Below are positions 51,892-59,132 of a stretch of DNA of 64,000 nucleotides, piece after piece (positions within the stretch are counted from its first letter, which is position 1; each line of letters opens with the position of its first letter). The translations under genes and the position numbers were made by a program. The notes beneath the pieces were generated by a model. It saw only the letters and a list, made by a program, of their open reading frames with translations. It did no database searches and had not been told where the DNA came from. Source of the stretch: UBA11606 sp965243715 (GTDB lineage Bacteria > Actinomycetota > Acidimicrobiia > Acidimicrobiales > Aldehydirespiratoraceae); assembly GCA_965243715.1 (NCBI GenBank), contig CBDEVU010000017.1:1-64000 (forward strand), in the 5' to 3' direction.

Positions 51892-52704
51892 GTGCCCGAA
51901 CTTCCCGAGGTCGAAACGATCCGCCGCCAACTCGAACCGAAACTCCTCGGCGCGGTGTTCGTTGACGGCGGCTCGCACTGGTCGGACAAGTTCACGCCCG
52001 CCCTCGACGCGATTGGGGGCGAAGTCACTGGCACCCGCCGCCGAGGCAAGTACCTAATCATCAACCTCGCCCACGACGGCTCAGCGACAGAACTCATCAT
52101 CCATCTCGGGATGACGGGGCGGCTCGAAGTGAGACGCCATCGCGACCGCGATCACCCGCACCTCCGAGCCTGGTGGGAACTAGATGACGGGCGCTGGTTC
52201 ACCTTCCACGACACGCGCCGCTTCGGACGGATCCAATGCGTCACTCCCGGCCATTACGCCCACCTGCCGACCCTCAACGCGCTAGGCCCAGAGCCGTGGG
52301 ACGAGGCCTTCAACGGAAAGCATCTCGCCGCGTTCGTCAAGGAGCGCAATCGCTATCTCAAGACGATTCTTCTCTCCCAGCGAGCGGTGGCTGGAATCGG
52401 CAACATCTACGCCGACGAAGCATTGTGGGCGGCCGAGATCAACCCGGCCACTCGCCGCCTCAGCCCAGAGCGGGCCGAGCGCCTAGTTGAGGCCGTGCGA
52501 ACAGCGCTGCAATCGGGCCTCGATCACGGTGGGACGACGCTGCGGGATTATGTCGACTCCAACGGTGAGACTGGCGACAATCAACACGAACTGTTTTGCT
52601 ACGGGAAGGGCGGCGAGCCGTGCGTTCGCTGCTCGACCATCCTGCAAACGAGGGTGCTCGACGCCCGTACCACCACTTGGTGCCCGCAGTGCCAGGCCCG
52701 CTAA
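51892..52704 (+). CDS. mutM: Formamidopyrimidine-DNA glycosylase
   Basis: A 270-residue Fpg. GTG 51892 is right because the next residues are PELPEVETIRRQLE, whose N-terminal Pro is the nucleophile after Met removal. The lysine of RRRGKYLI, the QRAVAGIGNIYADEALWAA helix-two-turn-helix region, and a C-terminal zinc finger (CVRCS then CPQCQ) are all present. It removes oxidised purines such as 8-oxoguanine. The last 4 nt overlap the MauE-like gene. Confidence 0.95.
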   Translation: MPELPEVETIRRQLEPKLLGAVFVDGGSHWSDKFTPALDAIGGEVTGTRRRGKYLIINLAHDGSATELIIHLGMTGRLEVRRHRDRDHPHLRAWWELDDGRWFTFHDTRRFGRIQCVTPGHYAHLPTLNALGPEPWDEAFNGKHLAAFVKERNRYLKTILLSQRAVAGIGNIYADEALWAAEINPATRRLSPERAERLVEAVRTALQSGLDHGGTTLRDYVDSNGETGDNQHELFCYGKGGEPCVRCSTILQTRVLDARTTTWCPQCQAR

Positions 52705-53225
52705 ACGCGACGGGCTTTCGTCGCTTCGGGCAAGGTGGTGAAGGTGAGCAAGGCTAGTCCCGCCAGAACCCCAACCAGGAATACGAAACCAAGGCCTCCC
52801 CTCGGCTGGGAGTCCATGACCTCGATCGGGGTGGCCCTCGACGCGGCAACAAACGCGGCCGCGGCCAGCACGGTGTTTCCAATGACGTGGTACCAACTCG
52901 GCGGCACCTCGACGCGGCCAAAGCAGCCGCACGATCCGGCGCCCACCGACATCGCTCGCCCCACCGCGAGGGCAAATCCGATATAAAGGGCGCCGACCAA
53001 TCGGGCCACAATCGGCGCCGACGCTACTAGGGCAACGAGGCCAAGCGTTATCTCCACTGTGCCCAACATCCGCACTAGGACAACCCTCGAAGAAGCAAGG
53101 CGGGCGGGGCCACCCCAATCGTCGAACAGAGCTGCGGTAGCGGCGGGCGCCTTCGCCTTGCTCACCCCAGCGATTACCAACACCACGGCCCCCGAGGCGT
53201 ACAAGACGGTGGCCGCGCCCATCAC
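52701..53225 (-). CDS. MauE/DoxX-family redox membrane protein
   Basis: A 174-residue protein with about four membrane segments and the diagnostic SCGCFG motif of MauE-type proteins, in a loop after the third helix. These proteins are thought to pass reducing equivalents to thioredoxin-fold partners outside the membrane. The GTG at 53225 has TAGGGT 6 nt upstream; ATG 53222 is the alternative. No Mau cluster is near, and the closest extracytoplasmic thioredoxin-fold protein is the UGA-containing one at 46.2 kb. Confidence 0.8.
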   Translation of the reverse strand: MMGAATVLYASGAVVLVIAGVSKAKAPAATAALFDDWGGPARLASSRVVLVRMLGTVEITLGLVALVASAPIVARLVGALYIGFALAVGRAMSVGAGSCGCFGRVEVPPSWYHVIGNTVLAAAAFVAASRATPIEVMDSQPRGGLGFVFLVGVLAGLALLTFTTLPEATKARRV

Positions 53226-53231
53226 CTAGTC

Positions 53232-53237
53232 ACCCTA
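53232..53237 (-). promoter_or_regulatory. Candidate leaderless -10 box of the MauE-like gene (TAGGGT)
   Basis: On the minus strand TAGGGT ends 6 nt before the GTG at 53225. Confidence 0.45.
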
Positions 53238-53251
53238 GCCACGAGCACCGG

Positions 53252-53257
53252 TACGGT
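53252..53257 (+). promoter_or_regulatory. Candidate leaderless -10 box of the TrmH-like gene (TACGGT)
   Basis: TACGGT ends 7 nt before the ATG at 53265; it would favour that ATG over the in-frame GTG at 53256. Confidence 0.45.
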
Positions 53258-53264
53258 GGGAGCG

Positions 53265-53867
53265 ATGGACACAATTGGGGTCGGGCCCCACCCGCTACCA
53301 TGGCCCGACGATCCCCGACTCGACCCTGCGCTGCTCGAACACGGCGACCGTCGCAACGTGGTCGACCGTTACCGTTACTGGACAGTCGAAGCAATCGTGG
53401 CCGAACTCGACCTCTACCGTCACCGCTTTCACGTCGCCATCGAAAACTGGGAACATGACCGCAATATTGGCACTGTCGTGCGCACCGCTAACTCGTTTCT
53501 CGCCAACGAAGTCCACATCGTCGGTAGGCGAAAATGGAACCGCCGCGGCGCCATGATGACCGACGTCTATCAGCACATCAGGCACCACGCAACCATCGAA
53601 ACGCTCGTAGAGTGGGCCAACGACAAGGGCTTACCGATCATCGGTATCGACAATCTTTCCGGCTCAGTGGCCATCGAAACCACCGAACTTCCCGAACGCT
53701 GCGTCTTGTTGTTCGGTCAAGAAGGGCCCGGCCTGTCCCCCACCGCCCAGCAGGCTTCCGAGCGGGTCTGTTCGATCGCTCAATATGGATCCACCCGCAG
53801 CATCAACGCCGGAGTGGCGGCTGGCATTGCCATGCACGCCTGGATTCAACGCTGGTCTCGAGATTAG
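53265..53867 (+). CDS. TrmH/SpoU-family RNA 2'-O-methyltransferase
   Basis: A 200-residue SPOUT methyltransferase. Motif 1 is ENWEHDRNIGTVVRTANSF, motif 2 is LLFGQEGPGLS and motif 3 is SINAGVAAGIAMHAW, which together form the knotted SAM site. It methylates a ribose in tRNA or rRNA; the target cannot be told by eye. The last 4 nt overlap the Nfu-N-like gene. Confidence 0.9.
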   Translation: MDTIGVGPHPLPWPDDPRLDPALLEHGDRRNVVDRYRYWTVEAIVAELDLYRHRFHVAIENWEHDRNIGTVVRTANSFLANEVHIVGRRKWNRRGAMMTDVYQHIRHHATIETLVEWANDKGLPIIGIDNLSGSVAIETTELPERCVLLFGQEGPGLSPTAQQASERVCSIAQYGSTRSINAGVAAGIAMHAWIQRWSRD

Positions 53868-54196
53868 CCCTCGACTAAGGCAACCAACTCTTCGTCGCTA
53901 GGGATCTCCACGCCGGGCAGGTAGTACGTGTAGAGGCCGGTAATCGCCGATTCGAGATCGCCGACATCGGTCGACGTCAGTTCGCAGGTGACCATCGAAC
54001 TGTAGATATGCACCGACTGCACACCCCCCGCGTCGAACAGGCGGCGGGCCAGCAAAGCCGCGGGGTCGTCGGTGGTGATCTCGTGACCCGCGACGTAGCG
54101 GACGTGCCCCATGCCGGTGAGGCTGCGGTTGAGTTCGAAGCGCACAATTCCTGGCCGAGGCGACGATGTGCGAAGAAGAGTAACGGGTTGTCCCAT
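53864..54196 (-). CDS. Nfu N-terminal-domain-like protein
   Basis: A 110-residue protein resembling the isolated Nfu N-terminal domain (PF08712): RPGIVRFELNRSL, ARRLFDAGGVQSVHIYSSMV and a C-terminal helix. It has no CxxC, so it cannot carry a cluster in the NifU manner by itself. Its role is unknown, perhaps in Fe-S delivery. It sits at the end of the gpsA-rnhB transcription unit, 13 nt after the small membrane protein gene. Confidence 0.6.
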   Translation of the reverse strand: MGQPVTLLRTSSPRPGIVRFELNRSLTGMGHVRYVAGHEITTDDPAALLARRLFDAGGVQSVHIYSSMVTCELTSTDVGDLESAITGLYTYYLPGVEIPSDEELVALVEG

Positions 54197-54209
54197 AGCT
54201 ATTTACAGG

Positions 54210-54581
54210 CTAGCAACTTCGGCGGACCCAGACCCACCCGGCGAGCCCGATTGAGACCGCCATCAAAACGGTGTGGACGATAACGAATCCGGTTTCGTGA
54301 TCGTCGATGATAATTCCAGTGCCACGAATCAGCCAGTAGCCGACAGTCCACCACACCAAAACGGCAACCAAGCGGGGCAGCCACAGCCAACCGCGAAGCC
54401 TCCCGACGAGGGCCAAACCCGCCAAGGAGACGAACACCACCACCACACCGAGACGCCAAGTAGTAGCCCACACGCTGAGTTGGTCGTTGCCCACCACGTT
54501 GCGCGTGCGCGAGGTCCAGACGAAAAGCGTCCAGCCAATGAGCAAGGCGAGCGGTTTAGAAAAGGCCGAGTTGGGCAGCAT
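54210..54581 (-). CDS. Small polytopic membrane protein, unknown function
   Basis: A 123-residue protein with three to four membrane segments (LALLIGWTLFVW, LGVVVVFVSLAGLALVG, LVAVLVWWTVGYWLI, VLMAVSIGLAGWVW). It starts within the last 26 nt of rnhB, consistent with coupled translation. I do not recognise a family. It lies between rnhB and the Nfu-N-like gene in one same-strand run. Confidence 0.65.
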   Translation of the reverse strand: MLPNSAFSKPLALLIGWTLFVWTSRTRNVVGNDQLSVWATTWRLGVVVVFVSLAGLALVGRLRGWLWLPRLVAVLVWWTVGYWLIRGTGIIIDDHETGFVIVHTVLMAVSIGLAGWVWVRRSC

Positions 54582-55224
54582 TAGCGTCGACTACGAGGCG
54601 CCGAACACCGGTCCAGCGGAGATCATCCATGAAGGCCCAGCTTCGTCGATGAATGGCGCAAGGGCCATACTGGGCGAGCGCCGCAGTGTGTTTCGGGCAC
54701 GGATAGCCCTTGTTGCTCACGAACGAATAGGCGGGATAGTGAGCGTGCCAGGCCCGCATCAGGCGATCGCGGGTGACCTTGGCGACGATCGAGGCCGCGG
54801 CGATCGACAGACAAGTCACATCGCCCTTCACTATGGCCGTGGTGGGATGGGTTTCGACGAAGTCTCGGTTGCCGTCCACAACCACATGGTCCACGGGCAC
54901 ACCGAGGCCCTCGATTACCCGCTGGGCAGCCAGCTTTTGCGCCGCCGACAAGCCGAGTTCGTCACATTCATCCTGGGTGGCATGAGCGATCGACACGTGC
55001 TTAGCCCAGACGCGCACTCTGTCGTGCAAGATCTCTCGCTTCGCCGCGGTAAGCAACTTGGAGTCACGCACATTGTTGAGACGCGGGTGGCGGGGCACGA
55101 CAACGGCCCCCAGCGTGAGCGGACCCGCCCAAGCGCCGCGTCCGACCTCATCGATACCCACCACGACCTGGGCGCCACCAGCCCATAACTCACGTTCGAC
55201 TTGCAGCCCCGGCACGGTACTCAT
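54556..55224 (-). CDS. rnhB: Ribonuclease HII
   Basis: A 222-residue RNase HII with the acidic active site (VGIDEVGRGAWAGPLTLGAV), SKLL, and the second Asp region (AAASIVAKVTRDRLM) with SNKGYP. It cuts RNA in RNA-DNA hybrids, including single misincorporated ribonucleotides. ATG 55224 overlaps the upstream stop by 4 nt, so the longer frame to 55290 is unlikely. Confidence 0.94.
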   Translation of the reverse strand: MSTVPGLQVERELWAGGAQVVVGIDEVGRGAWAGPLTLGAVVVPRHPRLNNVRDSKLLTAAKREILHDRVRVWAKHVSIAHATQDECDELGLSAAQKLAAQRVIEGLGVPVDHVVVDGNRDFVETHPTTAIVKGDVTCLSIAAASIVAKVTRDRLMRAWHAHYPAYSFVSNKGYPCPKHTAALAQYGPCAIHRRSWAFMDDLRWTGVRRLVVDANAAQLGLF

Positions 55225-56618
55225 GGGCAGGAGAGTAGGGCTTCGCCGTTGCGTTCGGTGGACGACCAGGCGGAGTCCCAGGCGGGGCAACGAAGCTCAA
55301 CTAGGTCGGGACCTCCCGTACGTTCCCACAAAAGCGCCGGTCGTTCCCCGTGCCAGCGCACGCTAAACGACAACGAACCAAGGCCGGTGACTAGGCCACG
55401 AACGTCGAGGGGTTGGCCGTTCCAAGACTTCGGCACGCTCGGAAGTATACCGATGATGGCCTCGTCGCCAAGGTCAACCAACAACATCGCCAACACTCCT
55501 TCGGCTCCTTGGGCTACTGGACTCTGGGTCGTGTACGTGGGACGCGAAACTCGTTCGACTAAGCGACGGGCATCGGCCGCGGCGGCGGGTGCGGTGGCTG
55601 CGAGCGCGCGGGCGACCATCCGCAGCGTGGCCTGATCAAGTTGAGGTCCGCTCAGACGAGCCAGTGGTCCCGCCAATTCCGCCAGTTCCGCTTGGGAGTC
55701 GGCGTTGTTATCTCGCCAGCAGGCCGAAGCAAACGAGCGCAGCGCGGCCACGGCACCGACCGGTCCCAGCAATCCGTGATCCGAAGCGGCCAGCACTTGG
55801 GCCCGACCCCGGTCTGCTTCGCGGTGAAGGCCCGCCAGATCAAGCCACCACGCGGCTTCGCCCGCCACCACGGGATCATCATCGCCGGCGACTAGGATTA
55901 GGTCACAAACCAGGCGGCGCCACGCTGCGGTGAGGGCGACATCAGAGACCTCGATGTCGAGGCCGCGGGCGGTGATCGTGCGCCATCCGGCCGCGATTTC
56001 GCCCGCAGTCGACACCTGGGTCGGAAGATCGCCGTCGAAACCAACCACGATGCTGATCGTCTGGCGATGAGGCAAGGCAAGCAAAACCGCGACATCGCCA
56101 TCGCCCGACCGGTTCGTACCCGCCTCCTCGGCCTCCACCGCTGCCCAAATATCGCGGCCCATTAGCACCGCACCGGCCGGACGTTCAGGTCGCATCCACG
56201 GGCCAGTGGGGCGGGCCACCCCCGCGGCGGTCGCGGTGAGCGGCTCGGCGATTCGCCCCACCGTGGCAACAACAAGGGCATCAGGCGAATCGTTTTCGTA
56301 CTCGACCAGCAGAGCGCGGCCGTTACCGTCGTTCAAGACACCGACCCGTTGGATAACGTCGCCCCCCGCCACCCTCATCCGGGTCTCATAGACCGGAGTG
56401 TCGTCTAGACGATTCTGGCGAACCGCCCGTTCGGCGGACGCCCTACGCCAGCGCTCGCCGTCGCGAATCCCCCATTCCAACGACCACGAACGGTCGGCCA
56501 TCATCACCGAACCGGCCGGGCTGATACGACCAATTGAGCCGTCTAGATCCCCGATAAGCGCACCGAACAACGGATCAATAGGCAGAGGCCTAGGGGCCCT
56601 CCGAAAGAGACTTCGCAC
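55221..56618 (-). CDS. Hypothetical protein with six-hairpin glycosidase-like C-terminus
   Basis: A 465-residue protein, GTG start 5 nt after gpsA. The C-terminal stretch ILPSVPKSWNGQPLDVRGLV followed by LSFSVRWHGERPALLWE resembles the terminal beta domain of six-hairpin glycosidases. The earlier helical part (residues about 260-400) would fit an (alpha/alpha) toroid. I cannot see a catalytic acid with confidence. It is in the gpsA-rnhB operon. The resemblance is by eye, and the function is unassigned. Confidence 0.6.
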   Translation of the reverse strand: MRSLFRRAPRPLPIDPLFGALIGDLDGSIGRISPAGSVMMADRSWSLEWGIRDGERWRRASAERAVRQNRLDDTPVYETRMRVAGGDVIQRVGVLNDGNGRALLVEYENDSPDALVVATVGRIAEPLTATAAGVARPTGPWMRPERPAGAVLMGRDIWAAVEAEEAGTNRSGDGDVAVLLALPHRQTISIVVGFDGDLPTQVSTAGEIAAGWRTITARGLDIEVSDVALTAAWRRLVCDLILVAGDDDPVVAGEAAWWLDLAGLHREADRGRAQVLAASDHGLLGPVGAVAALRSFASACWRDNNADSQAELAELAGPLARLSGPQLDQATLRMVARALAATAPAAAADARRLVERVSRPTYTTQSPVAQGAEGVLAMLLVDLGDEAIIGILPSVPKSWNGQPLDVRGLVTGLGSLSFSVRWHGERPALLWERTGGPDLVELRCPAWDSAWSSTERNGEALLSCP

Positions 56619-56623
56619 GGCGG

Positions 56624-57625
56624 TCAGTCAGGATCGATCTCGCGAGATGCGGGGTTCTGCACTAGGCCCGCGTAGGCCCGCACAGCGGATCGTCCTTCTT
56701 GCACACAGGCGCACATCTGCTCGGCGATTGGCATGTACACGCCATGGGCGCGAGCCAACTCGACCACTACCGGCGCGGCCTTCACCCCTTCGGCGACTTG
56801 GTTCATCTCCGCGGCAATCTCGGCCACAGAGCGACCCTTACCCAACTGCTCGCCGAAGTAGCGATTGCGACTTTGGGGGCTAATACAAGTCGCCAGCAGA
56901 TCACCCATGCCAGCGAGTCCCATGAACGTCCCCAACTGGCCGCCCAAGGCCACGCCGAGGCGGGTGATTTCAGCCAGGCCACGGGTCATCACCGCGGCAC
57001 GGGTGTTGTCGCCGGTGCCCAAGCCATCGGCCATCCCGGCCGCCAGGGCAATGACGTTCTTCAGGGCCCCTCCCAATTCGCAGCCGACCACATCGGTACT
57101 CGAATAGACACGAAACAGCGACGAAGCAAATAGTCGTTGCAGTTGCTCGGCGATGGTCTGATCGGTAAACGCCACCACGGCGGCGGCGGCGCTCCCGGCT
57201 AGGATCTCTTTGGCCAGGTTAGGTCCAGTGAGTACCCCTACCGGATGTCCGGGAAGTTCCTCCTCCACTAGTTCCGTCATCCGCTTGGCTGTGCCGATCT
57301 CCAAACCCTTGGTCAACGACACCACCGGAACCCACGGGCGAAGGTAGGGCTGAATCTGCACCAGCGTTTTTCGAAACCCGCCCGACGGCACTCCCATCAC
57401 CAACACATCGGCTTGGGTAACGACGTTAGCAAGATCGGTCGATGCGCGGAGGCGCTGGTGTAGGGCATAACCCTTGAGGTAGCGGGGGTTCTCGTGGCGT
57501 TCATTGATGGCGTCGGCCACATCTTGACGCCGAGAGTGCAGCAACGTCGAAGCGTTATGGGCACAAAGGTGACCAACCGTTGTACCCCAAGAGCCAGCCC
57601 CCACCACCGCTACGTTCATGTTCAT
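56624..57625 (-). CDS. gpsA: Glycerol-3-phosphate dehydrogenase [NAD(P)+]
   Basis: A 333-residue GpsA. The Rossmann motif is VAVVGAGSWGTTVGHL. Further motifs are MGVPSGGFRKTL, SLTKGLE, LTGPNLAKEI, CELGGALKNVIALAAGM and GLAGMGDLLATC, the active-site Lys lying in ALKN. It makes glycerol-3-phosphate for phospholipids and supplies PlsY. The start may be ATG 57625 or the next ATG at 57619. Confidence 0.95.
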   Translation of the reverse strand: MNMNVAVVGAGSWGTTVGHLCAHNASTLLHSRRQDVADAINERHENPRYLKGYALHQRLRASTDLANVVTQADVLVMGVPSGGFRKTLVQIQPYLRPWVPVVSLTKGLEIGTAKRMTELVEEELPGHPVGVLTGPNLAKEILAGSAAAAVVAFTDQTIAEQLQRLFASSLFRVYSSTDVVGCELGGALKNVIALAAGMADGLGTGDNTRAAVMTRGLAEITRLGVALGGQLGTFMGLAGMGDLLATCISPQSRNRYFGEQLGKGRSVAEIAAEMNQVAEGVKAAPVVVELARAHGVYMPIAEQMCACVQEGRSAVRAYAGLVQNPASREIDPD

Positions 57626-57633
57626 AGTGGGTC

Positions 57634-57643
57634 ACCTTAGACT
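57634..57643. promoter_or_regulatory. Overlapping back-to-back -10 boxes between gpsA and cofC
   Basis: ACCTTAGACT holds TAAGGT on the minus strand (8 nt before gpsA ATG 57625) and TAGACT on the plus strand (57638-57643; 7 nt before TTG 57651). The two boxes share the central TA, exactly as between 51866 and mutM. Confidence 0.55.
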
Positions 57644-57650
57644 CGGGGCG

Positions 57651-58232
57651 TTGTCGTTTATCGAAGCCGCCCCTCAGACCATCGTTTTGGTCCCGCTTCG
57701 TTCCTTCAATGACGCCAAGTCACGCCTAGCCGCCGCCCTCGGTCCGGCCGACCGCGAACGACTCACCCAAGCGATGGCCGAACGGGTCGTACGGGCCGCC
57801 CACGACCTTGCTGTGTACGTAGTCACCGACGACGATTCCGTTGCCCGATGGGCCGGATCTGTCGATGCACAACTGGTGCGGCCCGAGGCACTGGGGCTAA
57901 ACGAGTCGGTCACCGCGGCGCTCGAAATCGTGCGCGGGAGCAAGCCGTTCGTCGAACGGGTCATCATTGCTCACGCCGATCTCCCGTGGGCCAACGACCT
58001 GCGTGTGGTCACCGGGCCTGGCGTCGCCATCGCTCCCGATCGGACCCGAGACGGCTCCAACGTCATGTCGGTGCCGATTGCTGTCGACTTTACCTTTCGC
58101 TACGGCCCTGGGTCATTTGCCCGCCATCGAGAGGAGGCCACCCGCCATGGTCTCGAGTTCACTGTCGTCGCCGACCCTTCACTAGCGCTCGATATCGACG
58201 AACCGGCCGACCTGCTGCTCCTCGAACCGTAG
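57651..58232 (+). CDS. cofC: 2-phospho-L-lactate guanylyltransferase-type enzyme (F420 biosynthesis)
   Basis: A 193-residue nucleotidyltransferase. Motifs are TIVLVPLRSFNDAKSRLA, VVTDDDSVARWA, IIAHADLPWA, IAPDRTRDGSNVM and DIDEPADLLLL. It activates the phosphate-bearing precursor (2-phospholactate or phosphoenolpyruvate) with GTP on the way to coenzyme F420. The TTG at 57651 is chosen because TAGACT sits 7 nt upstream. The ATG at 57618 would overlap the divergent gpsA start. Confidence 0.88.
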   Translation: MSFIEAAPQTIVLVPLRSFNDAKSRLAAALGPADRERLTQAMAERVVRAAHDLAVYVVTDDDSVARWAGSVDAQLVRPEALGLNESVTAALEIVRGSKPFVERVIIAHADLPWANDLRVVTGPGVAIAPDRTRDGSNVMSVPIAVDFTFRYGPGSFARHREEATRHGLEFTVVADPSLALDIDEPADLLLLEP

Positions 58233-58235
58233 GAT
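58230..58235 (+). promoter_or_regulatory. Candidate leaderless -10 box overlapping the cofC stop codon (TAGGAT)
   Basis: TAGGAT ends 6 nt before the GTG at 58242, and its first three bases are the cofC stop codon. If active, the deacetylase gene could be transcribed apart from cofC. Confidence 0.4.
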
Positions 58236-58241
58236 CAAACC

Positions 58242-58982
58242 GTGCGCGTCGACCTTCCCATTCCCGCCCGCGCCTTGGCTATTGGCGCCCACCCCGACGA
58301 CATCGAATTCGAATGCGGAGCCACCTTGGCCAAATGGGACGCCGCGGGTACGGCCATTCATTTTCTGGTCTGCACCGACGGATCGAAGGGGACCTGGGAT
58401 GTCGACGCCGACTCGGCCGCCCTCATCAAGCTTCGTAAAGACGAACAGCGGGCCGCCGCCCAGCGGATTAGTCTGGAGGCCTCCGTATATTTTTTGGACC
58501 AGGTTGACGGCGAACTCGGAACTGACCTCACCCTGCGGGGCCGCGTCGCTCAGGTCATCCGCGAAACTCGCGCCGACGTCGTGTTGGGCCACGATCCGTG
58601 GCGTCGCTGGCGGATGCATCCCGATCACCGCGCCGCGGGGTACTTGACGGTCGACGGAGTCGTCGCGGCACGCGATCCTCACTTTTACCCAGAGCACCTG
58701 ACTGACGGGCTAACACATTTTCGACCTGACACTCTGCTGCTCTTTGAGAGTGAGGAGCCAAACCATGTCGAAACGGTCAGCGTGGCCAACCTCGAAACCA
58801 AGGTATCCGCCCTGCTCGCCCACCAGAGCCAGTTCGAAACTACGATGGTCATCGACAAACACGACGACGGGCGTCAAGCCGCAGCATTCCGAGGGCGCGT
58901 GTTCGCCGCGGCCCGCGACCACGGCCGCCATGCAGGAGTCGGCTTGGGCGAAGCGTTCCGCTTGATGGACCCTGCTTCGTGA
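58242..58982 (+). CDS. PIG-L family deacetylase (MshB/Mca-like)
   Basis: A 246-residue zinc deacetylase. The motif GAHPDDIEFECG lies at residues 15-26, and RMHPDHRAAG supplies the third zinc His. In Actinobacteria such enzymes include MshB and Mca of mycothiol metabolism, but this copy could also act on another N-acetyl-sugar. It follows cofC by 9 nt. Confidence 0.88.
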   Translation: MRVDLPIPARALAIGAHPDDIEFECGATLAKWDAAGTAIHFLVCTDGSKGTWDVDADSAALIKLRKDEQRAAAQRISLEASVYFLDQVDGELGTDLTLRGRVAQVIRETRADVVLGHDPWRRWRMHPDHRAAGYLTVDGVVAARDPHFYPEHLTDGLTHFRPDTLLLFESEEPNHVETVSVANLETKVSALLAHQSQFETTMVIDKHDDGRQAAAFRGRVFAAARDHGRHAGVGLGEAFRLMDPAS

Positions 58983-59012
58983 ACCCGCCCCCGCTCGTTA
59001 GTCCCTGCCCTG

Positions 59013-59033
59013 TTATCTCACGCTTTGAGATAA
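59013..59033. promoter_or_regulatory. Perfect inverted repeat upstream of the peptide importer
   Basis: TTATCTC (59013-59019) and GAGATAA (59027-59033) are perfectly inverted around 7 nt. They lie in the 150-nt gap before the binding-protein gene. It could be an operator for a dimeric repressor or a terminator for the PIG-L gene; no T-run follows on the plus strand. Confidence 0.4.
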
Positions 59034-59132
59034 ATCGGGAAACTGTCCCCTTGGGCATCTGATATTTGGTAGCCTGTGAGGTCACTAGAGGGGATGACTT
59101 CAGCCTTCCCAGTCTACAAATAGGAGAAGAAC

